From Eriocheir sinensis (Eukaryota; Arthropoda; Malacostraca; Decapoda; Varunidae), in NCBI RefSeq assembly GCF_024679095.1, contig NC_066531.1, forward strand, positions 1,796,771 through 1,860,770: DNA of 64,000 nt, in the 5' to 3' direction. Both the position numbers and the translations under genes were made by a program. Positions 47,252 to 58,300 of this stretch are shown piece after piece. Each line of letters begins with the position of its first letter. Within the stretch, counting starts at the first letter, position 1. Under the pieces are notes generated by a model. It worked only from the letters and a program-made list of their open reading frames with translations, was not told the DNA's origin and did no database searches.

Positions 47252-47485
47252 ACTGCTGGATTTGCTGGGAGGGTAGAGATTAGCGGGTTGCCTAGCAGGT
47301 CAGAGGCAAGAACAGACACGTTATCTAAAAGGAGTGGCCGTACAGGACGCGGGTAGCGGGTAAGCTTGGAGGGAACCCGCTACCCGCGTCCTGTATGACC
47401 ACTCGTATTAGATAACATGTGTTCATTCTTGCCGATGACCCGCTAGGCAACCCGCTACCCTCCACCCTCCCAGCAAACAACCGCG
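47252..47485. mobile_element. Hairpin MITE with ~105-bp arms
   Basis: The left arm has tagcgggttgcctagcaggt and caggacgcgggtagcggg. The right arm has cccgctacccgcgtcctgta and gacccgctaggcaacccgct. The loop is only about 20 bp, giving a strong predicted hairpin. Confidence 0.75.
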
Positions 47486-47750
47486 TTCAGTGATCGGCAG
47501 GAAAATGACAAAATGTTAATCAGAACATTTATATAAGACAATAATATTAGTGTTTTCTGAGAGAGGTCAATGTTGCTTTTGGATTTTTTCAACCATAAAC
47601 GAAACTCAGATGCATTAACTATATGATGGATACCAATCTTTGAGGAGTGTATTGGGTTTGAAATAATAGGTATGCACATCAAGTATTATTGTGTTAGCCG
47701 GTACTACTGAGTTTAATTTTGTTTTCTCGTGAATACTTGAAGCTTCCTTG

Positions 47751-48113
47751 TTAACCCAGTAGCAGCAACGGGCCAAATTTGTGGCTTTACCGTGTAGCAG
47801 CGACGGGCCAAATTTGTGGCTTTACCGTGTAGCAGCGACGGGCCAAATTTGTGGCTTTACCGTGTAGCAGCGACGGGCCAAATTTGTGGCTTTACCGTGT
47901 AGCAGCGACGGGCCAAATTTGTGGCTTTACCGTGTAGCAGCGACGGGCCAAATTTGTGCCATGGTATAAACCCCCAAAAATAGATGATACATAATCTGAT
48001 CACAAATGCTTTGATATATATTATGAAATGGTTTGTGTGAGGGATGATTTTTTCTCATTTTTCTCGCTGAGAGGGACCATTAAGAAACATGATCCCCGCT
48101 GGTACTGGGTTAA
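47751..48113 (+). mobile_element. piggyBac-like MITE with internal minisatellite
   Basis: It runs from TTAACCCAGTAGCAGCAACG to GGTACTGGGTTAA. It has about six internal units, all nearly identical, which suggests recent expansion. Confidence 0.75.
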
Positions 48114-48400
48114 TTCATGCATCAAGATCGTTAAATTGTGTTACGCAGGGGAAAAGTTGTTGGAATGTTTAAGTCTTCAATAAACAGCTCCTGATACACG
48201 ATACAGCCAACCCCTGCTCGTGGGCTGGCCGTGAAGGCGCCGCGCTGGACACCGATCAAAATCATTCAAGCTGAGATTCATGTAGACAAGCCTCCACGCT
48301 AGCTTGGATCTTGGGGCCCACATGACGTCATCACACTCTCGTACCCCCTCCACCCCCGGGACCTTAAAAATATACATTACACTGGCCATTGAAAGCCTAC
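48114..48400. other. Spacer with no recognised content
   Basis: No gene is recognised. It leads into the 87-bp array. Confidence 0.4.
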
Positions 48401-48785
48401 TCAGTCTTGAAGCTTAATAACACATGAATCGCTCAGTTTTTTTATTCTTTTTTTTTAGTCCACTGGCAATAGGAAAATTCAGCCTACTCAGTCTTGAAGC
48501 TTAATAACACATGAGTCGCTCAGTTATTTTATTCTTTTTTTTTAGACCACTGGCAATAGGAAAATTCAGCCTACTCAGTCTTGAAGCTTAATAACACATG
48601 AATATCTCAGTTTTTTTATTCTTTTTTTTAGACCACGGCCAATAGGAAAGATCAGCCTACTCAGTCTTGAAGCTTAATAACACATGAATATCTCAGTTTT
48701 TTTATTCTTTTTTTTAGACCACGGCCAATAGGAAAGATCAGCCTACTCAGTCTTGAAGCTTAATAACACATGAATCTCTCAGTTT
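48395..48785. repeat. ~87-bp tandem repeat, about 5 units
   Basis: The unit contains cctactcagtcttgaagctt, aataacacatgaatcgctca, tttttagaccactggcaata. Confidence 0.88.
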
Positions 48786-49064
48786 ATAAAAAAAAAAAAA
48801 GTCATTGGTCAGGTCGAACCAACAGAAAATCATAGAAGTATCAAGCGTTTTAGACATCTCCACTTTTGTTCAGCTATTTTTTTAATTTTTTGGGGTATTT
48901 CGTTGGGGATATTTAGCTGTTAGAGCGTGTGAGTTACCAACCTCGCATTTGGTCAACATATTTCTCTACTTTATTATGTTAAGATCGTTCTCCAAGCAAT
49001 ACACACTGACAATACATTTTCTTACGCCGTCATCGCAAGCATCTATCACCACGCCATGCTATGC

Positions 49065-49529
49065 CAAGTCTATATACACCGAGTCAAGTCACGCGCAGGT
49101 TTGTGGGAGGAGACACGGCCGAGGAGGCGTGGTTTATGCGTGACGTTGCTTGGAGCCAAACTAGAGAATGTAGAAACAGGGATTTAGAGAAAACGAGGAA
49201 AGGCGGACTAATTTAAATCAATCACTTCAACATGCCCTCCCTCACACCCCACACCGCCGTTTGTAGGCATTGGAATTACAGTCACGCAATAGCACAATAA
49301 AAAGACATATTTTTCCGTCAGTGGCTTGCCTGTACGCGCTGTGAAAGAAGGCGAGAATGTACATCCAGAGTGCACACACGGCCCCAACTTCAGTCACCCC
49401 TGAACTGGCGGGTATTTTCTGTTTTGGTCCAAGTGACGTCATCCCGCTGCTCCGCCCCCAAAACCGCCTCCTGCGCGTACCGGTCGGAGTTCTGAAGCAG
49501 TGACTTGACTTGGTATATATAGACTTAGA
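49065..49529 (+). mobile_element. 465-bp MITE, same family as 32992 and 43646
   Basis: It runs from aagtctatatacaccgagtc to ggtatatatagacttag. It is very similar to the 43646 copy over its full length. A fragment of the same family lies at 50143-50228 (gttttggctccaagtgacgt). Confidence 0.75.
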
Positions 49530-50375
49530 TGATATATGTGTGCTTGGCATCGGCGGCCCTCTCGGCGACACTCATTGGACACGAGAAGAAAACGGTCTCC
49601 CTTTGTATCATTCACTCTTTATAAACAAAACAAAACAACAACAAAAACTCACTCTGAACTACTCTGCCTCCCCCACCCACTGAGACACCTGTATACTGAA
49701 TAAAAGATACCGTTATCATCCCTTTCATTTTCCGGCGTTTTCAGTTTATCTCCTCACAGAATTAGGAATTATTAGATTTAACAAAAGCCTGGCGTACAAG
49801 GAAATTAAGAGAGGATGGTGACAATCTAGTCTGCACATTTACAAACAATAGAAGGAAGAAATGAAGGAAGTTTGTTTATACGACAACATATACAATCATA
49901 TCAGTAAAACTACAGAGCAAGAGCTAACTGCCTATTGATCCAGGACAGGAAAGAACACTCAAATCCAGACATTTTGCAAGATATATGACATTGTGATGCA
50001 GAGAGCGAAACACTACTACAATGTCCAAAATAAGGTGACCAGATTCCTGAGACAAAATCCGCGGACATTTTCGGTTCATAGGCGTAAAAACCTGCTCCTG
50101 GGATTGAGTGGCTGAAGCAAACGAGAGAATTATAGCAGCCATGATGTGGCGGGTATTTTTTGTTTTGGCTCCAAGTGACGTCATCCCGCTGCTCCGCCCC
50201 CAAAACAGCCTCCTGCGCGTACCGGTTCTGGAAAAGATGTGATATGCAAGGAATAGGGAATTGGATGATTTGTAATGGATATACTGCTTGTTTTGCTTTA
50301 TTTTTACAGGTTGTGCCGATATGAAGGCCTGCTCCATTTTGCAAGATATGGCATTGTGATGGAGAGAGCGAAACA
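49530..50375. other. Spacer with a partial MITE copy
   Basis: Apart from the 50143-50228 fragment and a short duplicated word (tttgcaagatatatgac at 49970 and ttttgcaagatatggc at 50337), nothing is recognised. Confidence 0.4.
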
Positions 50376-50860
50376 CTGGGCCATTTCCCACGACAATGTC
50401 CAGCATACCAGAGACCGGATTCACCAAACCACTCACGAGACCTGTTGTTGGTAAATCTTCTGGTAACTCCATCAATAACAGGTCTCGTCTTCTCTCTCTG
50501 CTGTTAATATTGTGTAGTGATATCTTGGTTTAACATGTGTTACATACTACGCATGCTATATATATTTTCACCTCTTAATCATGAGTAAGCCCTCCCTTAC
50601 ACTTCTGGGGCAGGATTCATCAAACTGCTCACGAAACCTGTTGTGGGTAAGTCTTCTGGTAACTCCATCATCAAGGAACGCTCTTGATCTTAAGGTGACC
50701 CCAATGGCAATTAAATAAGTGTCGACCAGGCCAGCACTTCATTCACTGTCATCAGAGCGGCCTAAACACAATTAAGGATCATTCGTAGAGGTCAGATTTA
50801 CTTAAAGACTTATACCAACGACCGGTCTTGTAGTGGGTTCATGAATCCGGCCCCCCAGAG
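50376..50860. mobile_element. Two copies of a gattcatcaaactgctcac-type repeat
   Basis: 50395-50480 and 50608-50690 share actcacgagacctgttgttg-like and cttctggtaactccatcat sequence. The right end, agtgggttcatgaatccggc, is an approximate inverted partner of the second copy's ggattcatcaaactgc. This is probably a decayed MITE. Confidence 0.45.
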
Positions 50861-51240
50861 GAGAACATATGATAACCTGCAATTAGTAACCTCTCAATTG
50901 CCTATGAATATATAAAACTTATTTATATGTTAATAAGGTTATGTTTGAAGCCATTATTTGTTTATTAATACGTCAGTAACATCACAAATAACGGGTATTC
51001 TGTTCACTCTGGCAAGGCTCACTATTGATGACTTTAACAGCCCCACAGAAATGGCTGATAATTATATTGGTGGTTTTGTTTTTAGCGAGAGAACCAGAAC
51101 ACACAGGCTCGCATATCAGGCATCTTCTACAAGGCCAGAGCAAACTGCCTGGCATCAAATGTTCGGAAAAGACACACCAACGAAGAGGAAAAATGATTGA
51201 TTGATTTCATGTATTGCTGAAATGGAAAACCTAACATTGA
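50861..51240. other. RpS17 upstream spacer, nothing recognised
   Basis: There is no recognisable gene. The region includes gattgattgattt words shared with other repeats. Confidence 0.4.
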
Positions 51241-51244
51241 TTGA

Positions 51245-51860
51245 TTGATTTTTTACTTTTTATTGTGCCCAGACTAAGCGAGCCCCAACAACCCTACCCA
51301 TTGACCAACAAAACACTGGAGGGAAACAAAAATGCGGTGTTTGAATTCTAGAAAGCAAAACAAAACTCAATATTAGAGAAACAAGTACGAAACAGGTATT
51401 GTGCCCAGACTACGCCAGCCCCAACAACCCTACCCATTGACCAACAAAACACTGGAGGGAAACAAAAATGCGGTGTTTGAATTCTGGAAAGCAAAACAAA
51501 ACTCAATATAAGAGAAACAAGTACGAAACGGGAACATACTTTTTATTGTTCCCAGAGTACCCGAGCCCCAACAACCCTACCCATTGACCAACAAAACACT
51601 GGAGAGAAACAAAAATGCGGTGTTTGAATTCTGGAAACCAAAACAAAACTCAATATAAGAAAAACAAGTAGGAAACGGGATCATGAGGCCCCGTTGCAAA
51701 GCTGAAATGGAGAACCTAACATACTTTTTATTGTCGCGAGCCCCAACAATCCTACCCATTGACCAACAAAACACTGGAGAGAAACAAAAATGCGGTGTTT
51801 GAATCCTGGAAACCAAAACAAAACTCCATATAAGAGAAACAAGTAGGAAACGGGATCATG
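51245..51860. repeat. ~150-bp tandem repeat, 4 units, ending at the RpS17 promoter
   Basis: The unit contains gagccccaacaaccctaccc, caacaaaacactggagggaa and aatgcggtgtttgaattct. The last two units also carry aaacgggatcatgaggc, which abuts the unique promoter-proximal DNA at about 51860. Confidence 0.85.
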
Positions 51861-51939
51861 AGGCGCCGTTGGAAAGGCGTAACCCAGACCATCAACAACA
51901 CACCCGCACCCCGCGCCTCCTTTCTCGCCCAAGCCTCGT

Positions 51940-51996
51940 CTGGTGTGTGTGGCGCCGCGACCAACCGAGACTTTATCCGCTGCATCCTCCGCCATG
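51940..51996 (+). promoter_or_regulatory. RpS17: RpS17 5'UTR/exon 1 with start codon and donor
   Basis: The pyrimidine-rich stretch gactttatccgctgcatcct runs up to gccATG, and GTGAGT follows the ATG directly at 51997. The CTTT at about 51971 could be a TOP-like transcription start, as ribosomal protein mRNAs usually have. No TATA box is seen. The start site itself is an inference. Confidence 0.5.
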
Positions 51997-52206
51997 GTGA
52001 GTGTGTGGGCGGCGGGGCATGGGGCATCACACCCGCCAGCCCTTCGAAAGAAACCCTGCCCGGGGAAAAGCGGGGCCATGGGTCAGGGGCGGCAGGGAGA
52101 GCCATGGGTGTTGGGCCATGGGAGGTAAACAAACCCTGCCCCGCTAGGCCCTAGGGAGGCATGGCCGGGGCCTTGCCTCACCCGGGCCATGGTGTGTGTG
52201 TGCTTG

Positions 52207-52263
<57 letters not shown>

Positions 52264-52335
52264 TTATGGCGTGCCCTGAGCGTGCCCTCTAAAGTTGACC
52301 AGGAACACTTAAGGCCGCATTTTAAGATCTACTAT

Positions 52336-52388
<53 letters not shown>

Positions 52389-55300
52389 TTTCTACTACTA
52401 CTACTACTATGGCGTGCCCTGAGCTTGCCCTCCAAAGTGTCCGACCAGGAACACTAATACTGCAGTGGGTGTGGGTGTGGGGGTGGGTGGGGCAGGCCTT
52501 GGGTGTGCCCCGTGACCTGCCCCGCCAGCCCCCAGGTCAAGTCGAGGGCCATCAGGCCGGCCGTCATTCCCCTCACCGGCACACACTCTAGAGGTAGATT
52601 TTTTGATATATGTCCAGAATTACACCCAACTCGGGTTAACGCACTCAGCTCACAACCGAGAGAGCCCGGGTTCGATTCCCGGGCGGAGTGGAAAAATTTG
52701 GGCGGCTTTTCCGATACCCTATGCCCCTGTCCACCCAGCAGTGTACCAGGTATTAATCGGGTAATTGTGGAGATTCAATACACGCCTTCAAAATATGATA
52801 TCCCGAGTTCGATTCCCGGGTGGAGTGGAAAAATTTGGGTGGCTTTTCCGATACCCTATGCCCCTGTCCACCCAGCAGTGTACCAGGTATTAATCGGGTG
52901 AGCAGTGTTGCCAATGATCCGGTTAGCGATGGTATGTTTAGTTAACCATTACCCCATGCATGTTATACCAGGTCCACCAAGCCTGAATACTTATTTTTTA
53001 AGAACGCACCTTAACCCATTACTATACCCGGCCCAAACCTTCACGAAACTCCGGGTAAAGGTGCGTTCTTAAAAAACAAAGATCAAAAAATGACCCCGAC
53101 CTGGTCTCACATGCGAGGGCTAATCGCAAACTTAACGTACCATCGCTAACTTAGCATACCATCGCTAACCAGATCATCGGCAACACTGTCTCTGCTGCTG
53201 ATACCAAAACAGGGCGTGTATGTTTAATATGTCTTTTCACGACCTTTAATGCTTTTTCTTTACTTCTAATTTTTTATGCTTTCATGCTATGGTTGAGGGA
53301 GGTGTGTTTCATCCCTTAAGTATAACATGCAGGCGTAATATCGTACTCTGGAAGCGTGTATTGAATCTCCACAATTACCCGATTAATACCTGGTACACTG
53401 CTGGGTGGACAGGGGCATAGGGTATCGGAAAAGCCGCCCAAATTTTTCCACTCCGCCCGGGAATCGAACCTGGGATATCGTATTTTGAAGGCGCGTATTG
53501 AATCTCCACAATAACCCGATTAATACCTGGTACACTGCTGGGTGGACAGGGGCATAGGGTATCGGAAAAGCCGCCCAAATTTTTCCACTCCGCCCGGGAA
53601 TCGAACCCGGGATATCGTATTTTGAAGGCGCGTAGTGAATCTCCACAATTACCCGATTAATACCTGGTACACTGCTGGGTGGACAGGGGCATAGGGTATC
53701 GGAAAAGCCGCCCAAATTTTTCCACTCCGCCCGGGAATCGAACCCGGGCTCTCTCGGTTGTGAGCTGAGTGCGCTAACCCGAGTTGGGTGTAATTCTGGA
53801 CATTTATCAGAAAATCTACCTCTAGAGTGTGTGCCAGTGAGGGGAATGACGGCCGGCCTGATGGCCCTCGACCTGACCTGGGGGCTGGCGGGGCAGGTCA
53901 CGGGGCACACCCATGGCCTGCCCCACACATCTCCACAACTACCATTAATCGGGGGTTGTGTCCCGTCTCCTGGGGTCTGTTCCCTTCTCCTATAATTCCT
54001 AGAAACAGGTCACTGGCCCCTTGTTCAAGTCAAAATTGTTTCATATATTAAAACAAAAAAAAACATATTCATTGATAAATTAAAAATACACAAAATATTC
54101 CAGGTAATATATTGGTCTCTAATCATCATTCATGCTTAATAATGGTCATCATTCATCCATCTGTGGTTTAGTTTAGGAGCTATACTATATTTACAGCCAT
54201 ATTTAGCCTTTTCCTGTGCTTGCTTGGGGTACGGTACACAGTGGTACATTGCGGCCATCATGCGGTCATTCGGTGCATTCCGTTCATCCCACTCGCCAAC
54301 CTCACACAAAGCACATTAAGTACATTTACGGAGTGAGGTACTTTTAAAAATGTTTACAGCTTTTGTACTAATTATATGCAGTGTTTCTAAAGATACTCTG
54401 TTTTCTTTAGATCTACAAAGTGTCATGTTCAAGAGTAACTGTTCACACATCGCAATGGAGTCACATTTTTATGCCGGTCTGGCTGGAGGACCAACCAAAA
54501 CGTGCTTCTTTCGACCTGTTCCGCTTTCTACTACTTCCTCCATTGATGCCTAAATGCCGTCCTATTGTGCAGCGCTGGGTTGCGGAAATGAGCGGAACAA
54601 GTTCACTCATAAGTCATTCTTTAGACTTCCAGCTGTGGAGAAAATACAGGGGCCGAAAGGAGAGAAAATAACACAAGAACACTGAATGGCCGTTGCCCTC
54701 AGCGTTCTTTACATATCAACTTTTTTTCTCTCCCATCAGTCTGTATCTCGTCCACAGCTGGTAGTCTGTAGAATGACTTACCGGGGAACTTGTTTTATAT
54801 ATTTCCACCGCAGCGCTGTAGAAAAGGATGACATTAAGCAAAAAGTCCGTCTTCCGGCACCAGTGGAGGAAGCAATACAGGCTCTTGCAGTTTCCCAATG
54901 TTCTTGTGTTCTTATGTTTATGTTCTTAAAGCGGAACAGGTCAAAGGATTTTAAGGGAGGCTGCAGATATTTGTGGAAATTTAACATTCGTGGGGGTCTT
55001 TCATGTAACTCCTGGTAATGTTATGGGACGCTTGTACATATAAACAGCATTATGACCCAGAATGTTATACTTATTATTAATATTTATTGGTATATCCGTA
55101 AAATATCGTCACCTTCGTAAACAGAACGCCTAAGTTGTTATGTTCTACTTCTCAGGAAATTAGAAAAGAACCGTCGTTATCTCATTTGGGTTAAGATTTA
55201 GGCAGAAATTAAAAGGCAAATTCTAGAACTCTCAAACCCTGAATAACAAAGCCAACTTCAATCATCCCTCAAATAGTACGGTTTCCAATAGTACAGTTTC

Positions 55301-58300
55301 CAATGGTACAGTTTCCAATGGTACAGTTTCCAATGGTACAGTTTCCAATGGTACAGTTTCCAATGGTAGTTTCCAATAGTACAGTTTCCAATAGTACAGT
55401 TTCCAATAGTACAGTTTCCAATAGTACAGTTTCCAATAGTACAGTTTCCAATAGTACAGTTTCCAATAGTACAGTTTCCAATAGTACAGTTTCCAATAGT
55501 ACAGTTTCCAATAGTACAGTTTCCAATAGTACAGTTTCCAATAGTACAGTTTCCAATAGTACAGTTTCCAATAGTACAGTTTCCAATAGTACAGTTTCCA
55601 ATAGTACAGTTTCCAATAGTACGGTTTTGGATTTCTACGGATTGTCATGGAAGACCTTTTTAGGATTTTTGAATTTCATGCTCGTCGGGAAATTCAGAAA
55701 TCCTAAAAAAATCTGAAAATCCACATAAATCCAAAACTGAACCATTGAAAACCGTACTATTTGAGGGATGACTTAAAAATCTAGCATGAAATTCAGAAAT
55801 CCTAAAAAAATCCATGAAAATCCACATAAATCCAAAACTGAACCATTGAAAACCGTACTATTTGAGGGATGACTTAAAAATCTAGCATGAAATTCAGAAA
55901 TCCTAAAAAAATCCATGAAAATCCACATAAATCCGAAACTGAACCATTGAAAACTGTACTATTTGAGGGATGACTTAACAAAAATCTTGCATGAAATTCA
56001 GAAATCCTAAAAAAATCCATGAAAATCCACATAAGCCCGAAACTGAACCATTGAAAACCGTACTATTTGAGGGGTGACAATAAAAATCTAGCATGAAATT
56101 CAGAAATCCTAAAAAAATCCATGAAAATCCACATCAATCCAAAACTGAGCCATTGAAAACCGTACTATTTGAGGGATAACTTAAGAAAAATCTAGCATGA
56201 AATTCAGAAATCCTAAAAAAATCCATGAAAATCCACATAAGCCCGAAACTGAGCCATTGAAAACCGTACTATTTGAGGGGTGACTTAATAAAAATCTAGC
56301 ACGAAATTCAGAAATCCTAAAAAAATCCATGAAAATCCACATAAGCCCGAAACTGAGCCATTGAAAACCGTACTATTTGAGGGGTGACTTAACAAAAATA
56401 GTTACATGATGAAAAATTAATGTAAACAAAAACCTGGAAAATACTGAAAAATGACATGGCCGATTATGTTACGAAGGTGACGATATATAAATTTACCTTT
56501 GACGATATATAAATTTACCTTTCAATTATCCATTCCCTCAACCACCCATCTATTTTTCAGGGTCGTGTCCGTACGAAGACCGTCAAGAAGGCGGCTCGGG
56601 TGATCATTGAGAAATATTACACTCGCCTGGGCAGTGACTTCCACACCAACAAGCGCATCTGTGAGGAGATCGCCATCATCCCCTCCAAGCCCCTCCGCAA
56701 CAAGATCGCTGGGTATGTATGGAGAGTACTTTGTAAGAAAAATGGGGGCTTCGTGGTGCAGTGGTTAGCACACGCGGGTCACAACCGAGAGAGCCTGGGT
56801 TCGATTCCCGGGCGGAGTGGAAAAGTTTGGGCGGGTTTTCCGATACCCTACGCCCCTGTCCACCCAGCAGTGTACCAGGTATTAATCGGGGGTTGTGTCC
56901 CGTCTCCTGGGGTCTGTTCCCTTCTCCTATAATTCCTTCCCCTTCTGTCTCTCTCCGGCATGTGACCACAGATGTTGCGCCGACTAAACCAAACTTTCCA
57001 ACTGTTCCCTTCTCCTATAGTTCCTTCCCCTTCTGTCTCTCTCCGGCATATGACCACAGATGTTGCGCCCACTAAACAAAACTTTCCAACTTTTCCGTGA
57101 CAGGGAAGAACCGTAGAGGAGATCCTAATGTCTGCTTTAGAATGATTGTAAACAGTGTGTCAGAGGTGCCAGCTTCCTTCTCTAAGTTCTTCAGCAACAC
57201 TGCTCATGAGGGTATCCTGTTTGGTCAGGGCCTGGATGGTGTTCGGCCCCAGCCCATCATGTCGCAGGCAAGTGTTTATAGTGGCGCCATCTTCCCTTGG
57301 CTCATGCTGCCCCCCGGAACTCCTCCTTGATTCACCGGGCTGATGGGAGGTCTTCAGGACAGCATGTGGGTAGTTTTAAGCCACTCGGCGGTGACTGAAA
57401 AACCCCAGGTGGTAGCGTGGGGATTCGAACCCACCCGCGTCGTCCATCACGCGGCGAATGTGGGCCCAGCACGCTACCACTCAGCCACCGCCTACCCTAA
57501 ATTAAACCTTGTGACCAGTCTGAGGGGGTTAGCAATCAAAATGGAAAAGGATGATACTTGATACCTTCCCCATTAGTCATGTGATTCTCGTTCTTCAGGT
57601 TCGTAACTCATCTCATGAAGAGGATCCAGCGTGGGCCAGTGCGAGGCATTTCCATCAAGCTTCAGGAGGAGGAGCGTGAGCGTCGCGATAACTATGTGCC
57701 CGAGGTGTCCGCCTTGGAGCAGGGCATCATCGAGGTGGACGCTGATACCAAGGAGATGTTGAAGATGATGGTGTGTTATTTAGTTATTTTTTTACAGCTA
57801 AGGTCTCGAACAGAGGTCAAAGGAGTGTCCAAAAACAGAGGTCAAAAACAGATTATCGCATTGAAGGTATTACTGTTATGAATTTAATTAAGTATATATT
57901 TAAAATACCATTTGTCTTAACCGTGTAGCATTAGGGATCATGTTTCTTAATGGTCCCTCCAAGCGAGAAAAATGAGAAAAAATCACCCCTCACACAAACC
58001 ATTTCATAATATATATCAAAGCATTTGTGATCAGATTATGTATCATCTATTTTGGGGGGTTTATATCATGGCACAAATTTGGCCCGTCGCTGCTACACAG
58101 TAAAGCCACAAATTTGGCTGTCATGTTACACGGTAAAGCCACAAATTTGGCCCATCGCTGCTACACGGTAAAGCCACAAATTTGGCCTGTCGCTGCTACA
58201 CGGTAAAGCCACAAATTTGGCCCGTCACTGCTACACGGTAAAGCCACAAATTTGGCCCGTCGCTGCTACACAGTAAAGCCACAAATTTGGCCCGTCGCTG

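Noticed and set aside
49910..50475. 144- and 183-codon reverse frames
   Set aside because: They overlap each other in different frames, cross a MITE fragment and show no domain.
57155..57561. Forward frames in RpS17 intron 2 ([20 protein letters not shown])
   Set aside because: This peptide recurs wherever the third-family SINE is read antisense (28322, 36009, 41790, 45963), so it is SINE sequence.
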